Notes under the pieces: model-generated
Seen by the model: the letters and a program-made list of their open reading frames with translations, nothing else
Told to the model about the DNA's origin: nothing
Databases searched by the model: none
Source: Paraburkholderia atlantica
GTDB lineage: Bacteria; Pseudomonadota; Gammaproteobacteria; Burkholderiales; Burkholderiaceae
Direction: 5' to 3'
Assembly: GCF_009362785.1 (NCBI RefSeq)
Contig: NZ_WHNQ01000011.1
Location: 62,001-126,000 of the forward strand
DNA length: 64,000 nt
Part shown: positions 25,220 through 40,628 of the stretch, piece after piece
How the letters are laid out: every line of letters begins with the position of its first letter
Numbering within the stretch: the first letter of the stretch is position 1
Position numbers and translations under genes: made by a program

Positions 25220-25957
25220 TCAAGGCAAGGCCAGTTCCGCCGCGCCTTCCGCGCGCGCGGCCTCGACCGAGATCGACCAGCGACGCAGCGCCTGCGGCTG
25301 CACGATCGTCAGCGAGCCGTCGGGCCCGAACGCGCCGGTATCGATAAACACCTGCGAGCCGATCTGCGTGATGTCACGCACCGGCGTATGGCCGCAATAG
25401 GTCAGCGACAGCCCGCGTTGCCGCAGCGGATCGCCGTTGCCGAGCGCGAGCTCGCGGCCCCACAGCAATTGCTGCCGCGTTTCGGCCGAATAATTGCCCG
25501 CGTCGAGATCGGCGTCCGAGCCGAAGAATTCGGCGTGCAGAACGTTGAAGCGTGCCTTGCCGCTGCCGACCACGCGCACGAGCGGCAGCGTGCGCAGATG
25601 CTCGGCGTAGTAGCGCAGACGTTCGTCGGGCACATCGGCCGCCCACGCGCCGCCGATGCCGTACCACCACTGCCGCCGCAAGCGGCCGTCGGCGACCGCG
25701 CACAGCGCGTCCTCGTGATTGCCGAGCACCGCATAGAACCACGGCTTCGAGAGCAGCGCGAGCGCCTGCTCCGAGTGCTCGCCCCGATCGACCAGATCGC
25801 CGACCGAAAACAGCCGGTCGCACGTCGGATCGAACGCGATCTGACGCAGCAGGTAGCGCAACGCATCGACGCAGCCGTGCAGATCGCCGACCACGAAATC
25901 GCGGCCGGCCTCGTTGGCGTCGTGATGCTGAACGAAGTTGGCGGGGGTGCTATTCAT
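25220..25957 (-). CDS. PPP-family serine/threonine (metallo)phosphatase
   Basis: A 245-residue calcineurin-like phosphatase of the bacterial PrpA/lambda type. All metal-binding motifs are present: GDLHGC (about 23-28), GDLVDRGEHSEQAL (about 50-63), LGNHED (about 76-81), and the late His in CGHTPVRD and Asp in VFIDTGAFGPDGSL. It could act on phospho-Ser/Thr or Tyr, or on small phosphoesters. The start at 25957 is preferred over a frame extension to 26116, which adds a sequence unlike the family. A small GCCCGC-GTAT-GCGGGC hairpin lies upstream. Neighbouring genes do not indicate a substrate. Confidence 0.87.
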   Translation of the reverse strand: MNSTPANFVQHHDANEAGRDFVVGDLHGCVDALRYLLRQIAFDPTCDRLFSVGDLVDRGEHSEQALALLSKPWFYAVLGNHEDALCAVADGRLRRQWWYGIGGAWAADVPDERLRYYAEHLRTLPLVRVVGSGKARFNVLHAEFFGSDADLDAGNYSAETRQQLLWGRELALGNGDPLRQRGLSLTYCGHTPVRDITQIGSQVFIDTGAFGPDGSLTIVQPQALRRWSISVEAARAEGAAELALP

Positions 25958-26146
25958 CTCATCATGATAATGCGGCCGACGCGCCCGCGTATGCGGGCTG
26001 CCTATCGTATCCGCACGTTTCATCGAGCAAGAAAGATACCGAACGACGCATATCCAACACTGAACCGGCACATTTGCGGGATGCGTTACCGGAAATACAC
26101 GTTTTGCGCGAGTCACGCGTGCCGCGCGTCCGAGCCGCCTCGCGTG

Positions 26147-27577
26147 CTATTGCAGCGTGCGCAGCTTCGCCACCTGGCCGGTCGTGATCGTCGCCTGCGG
26201 GTTGCCGAACTGTTTCGTCACGTAGTTGGTGATCGCCGCGATCTGCTCGTCGTCGAGATGGCCGCTGAACGCGGGCATCAGCACGTCCGCGTGCGCAGTC
26301 GTGCGATTCACGCCGTGCAGAATCACCAACGCGAGATTGTTCGCGTCGTTCGCGCCGACCGTCGAGTTGTGGATCAGCGACGGATACGCGCCCGGCGCGC
26401 TCGCGCCCACTCCTTGCCCGGTCCAGCTGTGACAGGTCGCGCAATTGGCGACGAACAGCTGCGCGCCGTTCACGCCGGTGATCGCGGTGCCGCGCATCGC
26501 GGTGACATCGTTGCCGGGATTGCCCCATTGATGACGAGGACGCGCGTCGCCGCCGCTCACGCCCGGCACCGAGCGCAAGAACGCGACGATCGAGCGCAAA
26601 TCTACCGGCGTCAGATACTGCGTGCTGTTCGCGACCACTTCGCCCATCGGTCCGGCCGCGTTCGCGCGGCCCGGCGCCGCGCCGGTCGACAGATACGACG
26701 TGAGTTCGTCGTCGCGCCAGTCGCCGACGCCGCTCAGCTTGTCCGGCGTGATATTGAACGCATGCCAGCCGGCCTGCACCGCACCCGCGAAACGCGCGCT
26801 CGATTGCAGCCCCTGCATGAAATTGCGCGGCGTATGGCATTCCTCGCAATGCGCGAGGCCTTCGACCAGATATGCGCCTCGGTTCCATTCGGGGCTCTGT
26901 TTCGGGTCCGGCACGAAGCGCCCCTCGGTGAAGTTGAACATGTTCCAGAACACCATCAGCCAGCGCTGATTGAACGGGAACTTGAGGCTGTTCGCGGGCG
27001 GCGTGTAGTGAATCGGCGTGAGCGTGTTCAGATAAGCGCGAATCGCGAGCACGTCCTGATCGGTCACGCGCGTGTAGGCCGTGTACGGGAACGCCGGATA
27101 GAGCCGCTCGCCGCCTTTGCCGATGCCTTCGTGCATCGCGCGCATGAAATCGGCGTCGCTCCATCGGCCGATGCCGGTGTCGGGATCGGGCGTGATGTTC
27201 GGCGTGACGATCGTGCCGAACGGTGTGCTGATCGGCAGGCCGCCCGCGAATGGGCGTGATTTGTCGGCCGTATGACAGGCCGCGCAATCGGCGGCACGGG
27301 TCAGGTATTGGCCGCGCTTCACGAGTTCGCCATTCGCGGCGCTGCCGTCGAGCATGGCCGGGCCGCCGTCCGACGCCTGCGCCGCGTCGTCGGCGCGCGC
27401 CTGGGTAATCGGCATTTCGTCGGTCGAAACTGCGTCCGGGCCGTGCGACTCGTGCCACGCAATCGACAGCGCGAACAGCGAAAACGCAGCCGCGAGCGCC
27501 GCGCCGCCGAAGCGGCGGCGCTGGGTCACGTGCATCGGCGCAGAATCCGGCTGCACGCGAGAGGTGTTCTTCAGCAT
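26147..27577 (-). CDS. Tri-heme cytochrome c subunit of a membrane flavoprotein dehydrogenase
   Basis: A 476-residue membrane-anchored periplasmic cytochrome c with three CXXCH heme sites: CAACH at 98-102, CEECH at 244-248 and CATCH at 379-383. The N-terminal helix (about 23-42) is an uncleaved anchor or signal. The layout is that of the cytochrome subunit of gluconate, sorbitol or alcohol dehydrogenases, passing electrons from the FAD subunit to ubiquinone. The start at 27577 has GGAGAG upstream; the frame is open far into the GMC gene, but that part is antisense noise. Last gene of a three-gene operon with the GMC subunit and the small subunit. Confidence 0.91.
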   Translation of the reverse strand: MLKNTSRVQPDSAPMHVTQRRRFGGAALAAAFSLFALSIAWHESHGPDAVSTDEMPITQARADDAAQASDGGPAMLDGSAANGELVKRGQYLTRAADCAACHTADKSRPFAGGLPISTPFGTIVTPNITPDPDTGIGRWSDADFMRAMHEGIGKGGERLYPAFPYTAYTRVTDQDVLAIRAYLNTLTPIHYTPPANSLKFPFNQRWLMVFWNMFNFTEGRFVPDPKQSPEWNRGAYLVEGLAHCEECHTPRNFMQGLQSSARFAGAVQAGWHAFNITPDKLSGVGDWRDDELTSYLSTGAAPGRANAAGPMGEVVANSTQYLTPVDLRSIVAFLRSVPGVSGGDARPRHQWGNPGNDVTAMRGTAITGVNGAQLFVANCATCHSWTGQGVGASAPGAYPSLIHNSTVGANDANNLALVILHGVNRTTAHADVLMPAFSGHLDDEQIAAITNYVTKQFGNPQATITTGQVAKLRTLQ

Positions 27578-27597
27578 TGTGGCTCTCCGGTCAGCGC

Positions 27598-29199
27598 TCA
27601 GATTTCGCGCTTCAGCTTGTCGGCCAGCTTCAGCGACAAGGCCGCGATCGTCAGCGTGCAGTTCACCGATGCGGCGGTAGGCATCACGCCGCTGCTTGCG
27701 ATGAACAGGTTCGCATGATCGTGCGTCCGGCAGTCCGGGTCGACGACCGAACTCGCCGCATCGCTGCCCATGATCGTCGTGCCCATGATGTGATTGTTGG
27801 GCGCGAAGCTGTCGTCGAACGAGACTTCGGTGCCGCCGAATAGCGCCGCGATCTTCGCATACTGTTCGTGCGTATCGGCGGCGCTCTTCTTCACGTAGTC
27901 GTTGATCGAGTAGTAGATCTCGGGCTGCGGAATGCCGAGCGCATCCTTGTGATCGGCCGACGGCACGATGCGGTTCTGCGGCTCCGGCAGATGCTCGTGA
28001 AAGCTGTTGATGCTCAGCGTGCGCGCCGCGCGGTCGCGAATCTGCCGGTCGAGCTCGGCGCCGGTCAGGCCTTTTTCCAGCAAGTCGGCGGTAACGCCCA
28101 TCGTCGGCACGCCGTTCGACAGATGCAGCTTCTTCGACGCGTAGTCGGAGCGGAACGCGCCGTCGCGGAAGTTGACGATCGACGTCATCTCCATCGGGCC
28201 GCGGCCGGGCCACAACGGTTCGTTGGCGAGAAACGTGACGCCGGTGCCCGGATGGTCCATCAGGTTGCGGCCCACCTGATCGGAGCTGTTGCCGACGCCG
28301 TGCGGGAATTTGGCGGAGGTCGACATCAGCATCAGCTTCGGCGTTTCGATGCCGTTCGCCGCGAGCACGAACAACTTGCCGCTGACGCGTGTGCTATTGC
28401 CATTCGGGTCTTTGTAGTGGACCGCGGTGATGAGCCCTTTGTCGTCCGCTTCGATGCGATAGACGACCGCTTCGGGAATCAGTTTCGCGCCGGCCTGCTC
28501 GGCCTTCTCCGCGTGGATCACGCCGTTGTACATCGCGGCGATCGGGCAGATCGGCATGCAGTTGTTGTTGCCGCAGCAGGTGGGCCGCGCATCGTACGGC
28601 CGGCTGTTGCGCGCGACCGGTTCGGGCACGACCTTGAAGCCCTGCGCGTTGAGCACGTCGCTGAAACGCTGATCCATGTACGACAGCGGCAACTGCTGCA
28701 TCGGATAGGGCTTCGAGCGCGGCGACCCGAGATCGATCGAACTATCCGGACCGGACACGCCGAGCTGCACCTCGGCGGCCACGTACCACGGCTCGAGCGT
28801 TTCGTACGGATACGGCCAGTCGCGCCCGACGCCATACAGCTTGCGCAACTGGAAGTCCGACGGCAGCAATCGCCACGCGGCCGCCGCCCAGTGCCACGTC
28901 GTGCCGCCGACCAGCCGCACGTATTGTGAGTTGTACGGATAGTCGCCCTTCTGGATCAGGTAGTTGTTCGCGGGCGCGTACTCGGGATGCGGCGCATAAG
29001 GCGTCGACGGATACGGCGTCGCGAAGTCGGACTTGGCCGGCGAGTTGCGAAAGTTCTCGACGATCTGCCAGCGTGGAATGCGCGGCCCCGCTTCGAGCAG
29101 GATTACCGACGCGCCCGCCAGCGCCAGTTGATGCGCAACCAGACTTCCGGCGACGCCCGAACCGACCACGACGATATCGGCGGATTGTGTGTTTGCCAT
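27598..29199 (-). CDS. GMC-family FAD dehydrogenase, large subunit
   Basis: A 533-residue GMC oxidoreductase. The FAD-binding motif VVVGSGVAGSLVAHQLALAG (about 10-29) is at the N-terminus, and the C-terminal PPP/GMC signature runs IMGSDAASSVVDPDC to ASSGVMPTAASVNCTLTIAA. The catalytic His/Asn pair probably lies in NNHIMGT and ASVNCT. A cysteine cluster CCGNNNCMPICPIAAMYNG (about 210-228) matches the 3Fe-4S/Cys-rich loop of the membrane dehydrogenase type (gluconate/sorbitol dehydrogenase). It oxidises a polyol or sugar acid in the periplasm; the substrate cannot be read from sequence. No Sec signal, so it is probably carried out with its Tat-signalled small subunit. Confidence 0.91.
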   Translation of the reverse strand: MANTQSADIVVVGSGVAGSLVAHQLALAGASVILLEAGPRIPRWQIVENFRNSPAKSDFATPYPSTPYAPHPEYAPANNYLIQKGDYPYNSQYVRLVGGTTWHWAAAAWRLLPSDFQLRKLYGVGRDWPYPYETLEPWYVAAEVQLGVSGPDSSIDLGSPRSKPYPMQQLPLSYMDQRFSDVLNAQGFKVVPEPVARNSRPYDARPTCCGNNNCMPICPIAAMYNGVIHAEKAEQAGAKLIPEAVVYRIEADDKGLITAVHYKDPNGNSTRVSGKLFVLAANGIETPKLMLMSTSAKFPHGVGNSSDQVGRNLMDHPGTGVTFLANEPLWPGRGPMEMTSIVNFRDGAFRSDYASKKLHLSNGVPTMGVTADLLEKGLTGAELDRQIRDRAARTLSINSFHEHLPEPQNRIVPSADHKDALGIPQPEIYYSINDYVKKSAADTHEQYAKIAALFGGTEVSFDDSFAPNNHIMGTTIMGSDAASSVVDPDCRTHDHANLFIASSGVMPTAASVNCTLTIAALSLKLADKLKREI

Positions 29200-29277
29200 C
29201 GTTTCTCTCTTCGGTGCCCTGCCTGTTGCGGGTCTTGTTCGTGCGCTGCTGGCGTGGTCCGCCGGCGAGCCCGCGGC

Positions 29278-29904
29278 TCACGCGTGCAGCGGCTTGCGCG
29301 TCCAGTAGAACGGCACGTCGCGGCAATAGGAGGGAATCGTGAGCACGTCTTGCACGGGCTCGAACATCAGCGCCTTTTCATACGCGATCACCTGGACGTG
29401 CGGCATGTCACCGACGAGTCCGAGATACCACGCGCGCATGATCGCGCCGACCGCTTTCGCGAGCGCGGGCTGGTCGGTCTGCAGCGCCTGAGTGACGGTA
29501 TCGGACGGCACGCCGCCGTGGCTTTGCAGCCACGTGTTCAGCGCGGCGACGTTCTGCGCGAACTGGTTATCGGCACGCGACAGCGCATCGTAGACACGCT
29601 GGCCGAGCACGGTGTCGAAACTGCTACGACCGGTGAGATGTTGCGACAGCGCGAGGAAGGCATCGAGTCCACCGCCAGCTGGTGGCGTAGCGGCGAAGCC
29701 GGGCGCGATCCACGACAGCGAGCGGCTCCCGCCGGCGAACGCGAGCGCCGCGGCTGCCGCGCACGAACCGAGCACCCAGGCCCTGCGCGAAACGGAAAAC
29801 GACGGGGACAAACCGGTGAAACGTGTGGCACTGCGATAGGACTTCGCTCCTTGCCGATGCGTCATGTGGGGATGCGCATCGTTATCCTCAGGAACATCTG
29901 TCAT
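29278..29904 (-). CDS. Dehydrogenase small subunit with Tat-like signal (sorbitol dehydrogenase family)
   Basis: A 208-residue small subunit of the membrane-bound sorbitol/gluconate dehydrogenase family. After about 35 polar residues it carries SRRAWVLGSCAAAAALAFAG, a twin-arginine signal, which fits joint export with the folded FAD subunit. The mature part has LDAFLALSQHLTGRSSFDTV and a late Trp/Tyr-rich end (CRDVPFYWTRKPLHA). The start at 29904 has GGAG 6 bases upstream; the frame is open to 30252 but without a matching start. First gene of the operon, 79 bases before the GMC subunit. Confidence 0.85.
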   Translation of the reverse strand: MTDVPEDNDAHPHMTHRQGAKSYRSATRFTGLSPSFSVSRRAWVLGSCAAAAALAFAGGSRSLSWIAPGFAATPPAGGGLDAFLALSQHLTGRSSFDTVLGQRVYDALSRADNQFAQNVAALNTWLQSHGGVPSDTVTQALQTDQPALAKAVGAIMRAWYLGLVGDMPHVQVIAYEKALMFEPVQDVLTIPSYCRDVPFYWTRKPLHA

Positions 29905-30241
29905 GGGGGCTCCAGATGATGAGTCGTTCTCGACGAGCGGCACGGGGAAGGCGTGATGCCGTTCGCGTGCCGCTTCGTTTGCTCTTCCCCAAACCTGGTC
30001 TGACGCCGCTTCAGCGGTCTCGAATCCGTGCGCGCGATTCACGCGCGCCGCATGTGTGATGTTGCATGCATGAGCGCGACGATTGCTGCCGCTTTCTGCC
30101 AATCGCCTTTCAACTGAAAGCGGCGCGCAAGGCCGCTGCGAAAGACTATAGCCTGTGACCCACCATTCGACAATCGGTCCTCGTTGCACGCGTAGAATCC
30201 GCGACACCGACTGCCGTACACTTCGTCGTAGATCTCGACTC
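29905..30241. other. Divergent intergenic region, 337 bases
   Basis: Separates the dehydrogenase operon from the DUF1345 gene. It holds one 9-bp inverted repeat GCCGCTTTC / GAAAGCGGC (30088-30096 and 30116-30124, 19-base loop), without a T-run. No convincing RNA gene, repeat family or coding frame seen. Confidence 0.5.
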
Positions 30242-30904
30242 ATGTCCATCAACTACTATCCGCAGGTTCTTCGCAATCGGCCCCGCACGGTGATCGGCCT
30301 CGTGATCGGGATCGTCGTAGCGTTCCTCGTGCCCGGTCATACGAGTCCGATGGCGCGCACACTGATCGGCTGGGACGCGGCCATCTGGAGCTACCTGCTG
30401 ATGATCTGGGTGCACATGGCTCTCGCCGACGAGCACCGCGTGCGCGAATACGCGATACGCGACGACGAAAATGCCGGCGTCGTGCTGGTCGTGATCTGCG
30501 TCGCGACGGTCGCAAGCATCGCTGCGATCGTGCTCGAACTCGCGTCGGCCAAAGGCACGGGCGGCGCAACGACCGTCTGGCACTACCTGCTGACCGGTCT
30601 GACGCTGATCGGCGCATGGTTTCTGATTCCGACGATCTTCACGCTGCACTACGCACGCCTCTACTACGACACCGATGCGAAAGAGACCGCGTTGCAGTTT
30701 CCTGATCACCATCTACTGCCGAACTACTGGGACTTCCTGTACTACTCGTTCACGATCGCGGTCGCATCGCAGACCTCCGACGTGGTGCTGCGCTCGCGCG
30801 AAATTCGTCGCGCGACACTCGCGCAATCGGTCCTGTCGTTCTACTTCAACGTCGCGGTGCTCGGCTTGTGCGTGAACATCGCGGCGGGGCTGCTGGGTTC
30901 GTGA
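30242..30904 (+). CDS. DUF1345 membrane protein
   Basis: A 220-residue membrane protein with about five hydrophobic segments (for example VIGLVIGIVVAFLVPG, VVLVVICVATVASIAAIVL and FNVAVLGLCVNIAAGLLG). The family motif TLHYARLYYD (about 140-149) and the following LPNYWDFLYYSFTIAVASQTSDV identify DUF1345. Function unknown. The start at 30242 was chosen because it precedes the first helix normally; earlier in-frame Met at 30155 is unsupported. Followed by the 490-base leader of the glucan operon. Confidence 0.87.
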   Translation: MSINYYPQVLRNRPRTVIGLVIGIVVAFLVPGHTSPMARTLIGWDAAIWSYLLMIWVHMALADEHRVREYAIRDDENAGVVLVVICVATVASIAAIVLELASAKGTGGATTVWHYLLTGLTLIGAWFLIPTIFTLHYARLYYDTDAKETALQFPDHHLLPNYWDFLYYSFTIAVASQTSDVVLRSREIRRATLAQSVLSFYFNVAVLGLCVNIAAGLLGS

Positions 30905-31394
30905 CTGGGCCATTGCGCGGCGCTCGAATCGATTTCATGCGAATGCCACGCGCGTGCCACATGGCTGCCACGCGAACCTCACCCTGGCTTCGCGCGTCCG
31001 TCCGTGTAAATCCGACTCGCGTCGTCCCGTTTTACATGCCGCGCCACCCGCGGCGTGCGTAACAATGCCCGCTTAATCGCACGCGCTCCGTGCGGACGCG
31101 CACCTTCGGCACCCGCCATCTCAACGTAACCTCCCCCTTTTCCCGCTAGCGGGCCGCCGCGTTGGCACACGGTTTGCTCCCTTTCCGCGACGAGTGACGA
31201 GCAGTCCCGCCGGACCGGCGTCTGGCGCGAAAGCACCCGCGACTGGCCAGCGGCGTGACGATCTTTGCACTACATTGACCAGTACGTGCCCCCGCTGACG
31301 CATCGCGCGGTATCCGGCTCGGGAAGCCCAATGAGCGCTGTGATCGCATGCCGACTGCATCCACACCGCAGCAGGACAACTCTGGAAACGACCG
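30905..31394 (+). promoter_or_regulatory. Long leader of the glucan/trehalose operon
   Basis: 490 bases without a credible gene. It contains a 7-bp inverted repeat GCGTGCG / CGCACGC (31053-31059 and 31078-31084), the palindrome CCCGCTAGCGGG (31142-31153), and a sigma-54 promoter at 31162-31178. The inverted repeat lies about 105-135 bp before the predicted start point, where an enhancer-binding protein would sit. The transcript leader would be about 205 bases. Confidence 0.6.
31162..31178 (+). promoter_or_regulatory. Sigma-54 (-24/-12) promoter for the glgE operon
   Basis: TTGGCACACGGTTTGCT: GG of the -24 element (31164-31165) and GC of the -12 element (31176-31177) are separated by exactly 10 bases, and flanking bases match the consensus TTGGCAC-N5-TTGCT. 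The predicted start is near 31189. The consensus is long enough that a chance match in an intergenic region is unlikely. Confidence 0.75.
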
Positions 31395-34300
31395 ATGGAA
31401 CCTCCAAACGGGTACGCGCCGCGGATTTACTTTTTTCACTCTCTTCTCGTCGGGCCCCTCGATGCCTGGCCCGCGCAGTTCGCTCACGCGGCCGGGCTCG
31501 GCTTCGATCACGCGTTGATCGCCGGGTTGTTCGAGCCGGGCCAGGCGGGCCACGCTCAGGTGGTCGGCAATCACGCGCGGCTGCATCCGGTGTTCGAGGC
31601 ACAGCATTCGGTGCACGACGCCGTGCGGATGCTCGCCGATGCCGCGCGCCGCAATAATCTGACGCTGCTGGTCGATCTGGTGATCGACCGCATGGCCGCC
31701 GACGGCGTGCTGTATAGCGAACATTCGGACTGGTTTCACGCGCGCGAGTCCGAGCTCGCGCGGCTCGATCCGCGCCACGTGCATCGCGAAGACAACGTCG
31801 CCTACGCGAATTTCGACGACCCCGCAACGAGTGCCTCGCTGTGCGTCTGGTGGACCCAGCAACTGCTCGCGCTCGCCGAGGCGGGGGTCGGCGGCTTCCG
31901 TTTCGATTCGCCGCATCGCGTGCCGGCTGCCGTATGGCGGCATCTCGGCGATGAAGTGCGCGCGAAGCATCCGCACGTGCGCTTTCTCGCGGCAACGCCG
32001 GGCCTGTCGCGCGGCGATCTGCCCGGTCTCGAAGCAGCCGGCTTCGACAGCTCGTTTTCGTCGGTGCGCTGGTGGGACTTCCGTTCGAGCTGGATGGCCG
32101 AGGAGCATGCGGCGCTCGCGCGCGTCGGCGCGCCGATCGCCTTTCCCGAAGCGCCGTACGGCACGCGCCTCGCCGCCGAGTTGAGCGACGTGCACGATGC
32201 GGCGATCGTCGAGCGGGCGTATCGACGCGCGCTGTTCACGTCGGTTGCACTGGGCAGCGGCTGGATGATGCCGATGGGCTTCGAATACGGCATCGCCGAA
32301 CCGATGTCGCAAACGCGCGGCGACGCCGCGCAGTTCGCGCGCGCCGTGCAGTCACGGCGCTTCGATTTGAGCGCCGCCGTCACCCAGGCCAACGACTTCG
32401 CGCGCAATACGCCGACACTGCACGCGAACGGTGAATTGCGCCCATTGAGCGGACCGGGCGCATCGGCCGCGGTTCTGCTGCGCGCCGACGCGGCCGATCT
32501 GCGCGACGCCAGCGAAGCAGTTCTGATCGTGGTGAATCCCGAACTCGGCGCGCCAGTGCGGGTCGATCCCGCGCGCTTCCTCGCGGGCGTGCCGGGCAGC
32601 TTTACGCGCTTCGTGCCGCTCGATGCACGCGGCCGAAGCGAACCGGCGGCACTCGCGCCGTTCGCGCTCGCGCCCGGCGCGGTGCGGCTGCTGCGCGCGT
32701 TCGCGGAACAGCCGATCTACCTCGCGCCGCCGATCGACAAGTCGAACAGCAAGCGCAGCGGCCACAAGACCGTGCTCGACGCGATCGAGGCGCCGCGCGT
32801 CGCGATCGAGAGCGTGACGCCGTCGGTGGAAAACGGCCGCTTCGCGGCCAAGCGCAGCGTCGGCGAGCGCGCGGAGATTCGCGCGGCGATCTTCGCCGAA
32901 GGACACGACAAGATTGCCGCTGCCGTGCTGTGGCGCGCGGCCGACGAAACCGCGTGGCACGAAGAACTGATGTCGCCCGCGCCGCCGGCCGGCCTCGATT
33001 TGTGGAGCGCGCGCATTCCGCTCGAGCGGATCGGCCGCTACGAATTCACCGTGATCGCGTGGCGCGACGACTTTGCATCGCTCGTCGAGCACATCCAGAA
33101 GAAGCTGAGGGCGAACCAGACCGTGGAGATCGAACTCGACGAAGCCGCGCATCTGTTCGCGCTCGTGCTCGCCGAAGTCGAGACCAGCGAAGGGGCGGAC
33201 AAGGAACAGCTCGAACATATCGTGCGCGACTTCCAGAAGGCCGACGCCGAACAGAAGCTCGCGCTGATTCTTGCGCCCGCCACCGCGACAGCGATGACCG
33301 CCGCGCGCCACCGGCCGTTTCTGAGCCGCGATCAGGTGACCTACAAGATCGACGCGGAACGCACCGCCGCCTATTTCGCGAGCTGGTACGAGATCTTCCC
33401 GCGTTCGATGAGCGACGACGAATCGCGCCACGGCACGTTCGCGGACGTGACCGCGAAACTGCCGCGCATCCGCGACATGGGCTTCGACGTGCTGTACTTC
33501 CCGCCGATTCATCCGATCGGCCTCGCGAACCGCAAGGGCCGCAACAACACGCTGACCGCGCAGCCGGGCGATGTGGGCAGTCCGTATGCGATCGGCGCGG
33601 CCGAAGGCGGCCACACCGCCGTGCATCCGCAGCTCGGCACGCTCGACGATTTCAAGGCGATGCTGGCTGCCGCGCACGCGCACGGCCTCGAAATCGCGCT
33701 CGACTTCGCGATCCAGTGCTCGCCCGATCACCCGTGGCTGAAGGAGCATCCGACGTGGTTCGCGTGGCGCCCCGACGGCACGCTGCGCTACGCCGAGAAT
33801 CCGCCGAAGAAGTACCAGGACATCGTCAACCCCGACTTCTACGCGCGCGATGCGAAGCCCGACCTGTGGCTCGCGTTGCGCGACGTGATCCTGTTCTGGG
33901 TCGACGCGGGAGTGCGAATCTTCCGCGTCGACAATCCGCACACCAAGCCGCTGCCGTTCTGGGAATGGATGATCGCCGACGTGCGTGCGCGCCATCCCGA
34001 TGTCATTTTCCTTGCCGAAGCCTTCACGCGGCCGCGCATGATGAACCGGCTCGGCAAGATCGGCTTCTCGCAGTCGTACACGTACTTCACCTGGCGCGAG
34101 TCCAAGCGCGATTTCACCGAGTACATGGTTGAGCTCACGCAGACCGGCGCGCGCGATTTTTACCGGCCGAATTTCTTCGTCAATACGCCGGACATCAACC
34201 CGCGCCATCTGCAATCGCAGGGACGCACGGGCTTTCTGATCCGCGCGGCGCTGGCCGCGACACTGGCCGGGCTGTGGGGCGTGTATAGCGGCTTCGAACT

Positions 34301-34843
34301 GTGCGAGGCCACCGCACTGCCGAACAGCGAAGAGTACCTGGACTCCGAGAAGTATCAGTTGCGCGCGTGGGACTGGCACCGGCCGGGCAATATCGTCGGC
34401 GAGATCACCGCACTGAACCGCATCCGGCGCGCGAATCCCGCGCTGCACACGCATCTCGGTCTCACGTTCCTCACCGCGCACAACGATCACATCCTGTTCT
34501 TCGAGAAAGCGACCGAGTCGCGCGACAACGTGATCGTCGTCGCGATCAATCTCGATCCGTTCAACGAACAGGGCGCGGACATCGAGTTGTCGTGGGACAC
34601 GTTCCAGCGCTGGCATCTGCACGACCACGCCGCGCTCGAAGTGATCGACCAGATGACCGGCGCACGTTTCGAATGGCACGGACGCTGGCAACACGTGCGG
34701 CTCGGCTCGGGCCAACCGTTCTCGATCTGGCGCATCGCGCCGCTAGGCGGCCTGCCCGCCGATCGCCCGGAGGACAGCGACCACGAACACGACAGCACTC
34801 TTCAGGCAGACGCTGTCACCCCAACCTGGATGGAAGGTGGAAC

Positions 34844-34847
<4 letters not shown>
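31395..34847 (+). CDS. glgE: Maltosyltransferase GlgE with extra N-terminal amylase-like domain
   Basis: Extends alpha-1,4-glucan with maltose from maltose-1-phosphate. The true GlgE part is the C-terminal about 700 residues: GlgE-specific PPIHPIGLANRKGRNNTLTA, nucleophile D846 in FRVDNPHTKPLPFWEW, acid/base E875 in LAEAFTRPRMMNRL, and a C-terminal beta domain. The usual GlgE has about 650-700 residues; this one has 1150. Residues 1 to about 440 form a second amylase-like unit with GGFRFDSPHRVP (D171 at the nucleophile position) but AATPGLSR where an acid/base Glu would be, so it is probably inactive. It overlaps the next gene by 4 bases (ATGA). Confidence 0.94.
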
Positions 34848-40514
<5,667 letters not shown>

Positions 40515-40536
40515 GGAAACGCGCCGCAACACAGGC

Positions 40537-40562
40537 GCGCGGCGCGAAGGCAAGCGCCGCGC
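40537..40562 (+). terminator. Strong GC hairpin between glgB and glgX
   Basis: Perfect 9-bp stem GCGCGGCGC / GCGCCGCGC (40537-40545 and 40554-40562), 8-base loop, 22 bases past the glgB stop. No T-run follows, so it is better read as an RNA-stabilising or attenuating hairpin than a proven terminator. Confidence 0.4.
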
Positions 40563-40628
40563 CCCGTTGCATGAAGACCCAGACAGACCCGGGCTCTAGT
40601 TCGACAATCAGAACAGGAAAGGGAAAAC

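Noticed and set aside
30088..30124. 9-bp inverted repeat considered as terminator or small RNA
   Set aside because: 19-base loop, no T-run, no promoter or conserved element visible around it.
32352..34715. 787-codon open frame antisense to glgE
   Set aside because: Shadow of a GC-rich gene. The product is Arg/Glu/His-rich with no domain, while the sense strand has full catalytic motifs.
34301..34843. Upstream extension of treS into glgE (181 codons)
   Set aside because: Arg-rich out-of-frame shadow of glgE; the ATGA overlap and family N-terminus support 34844.
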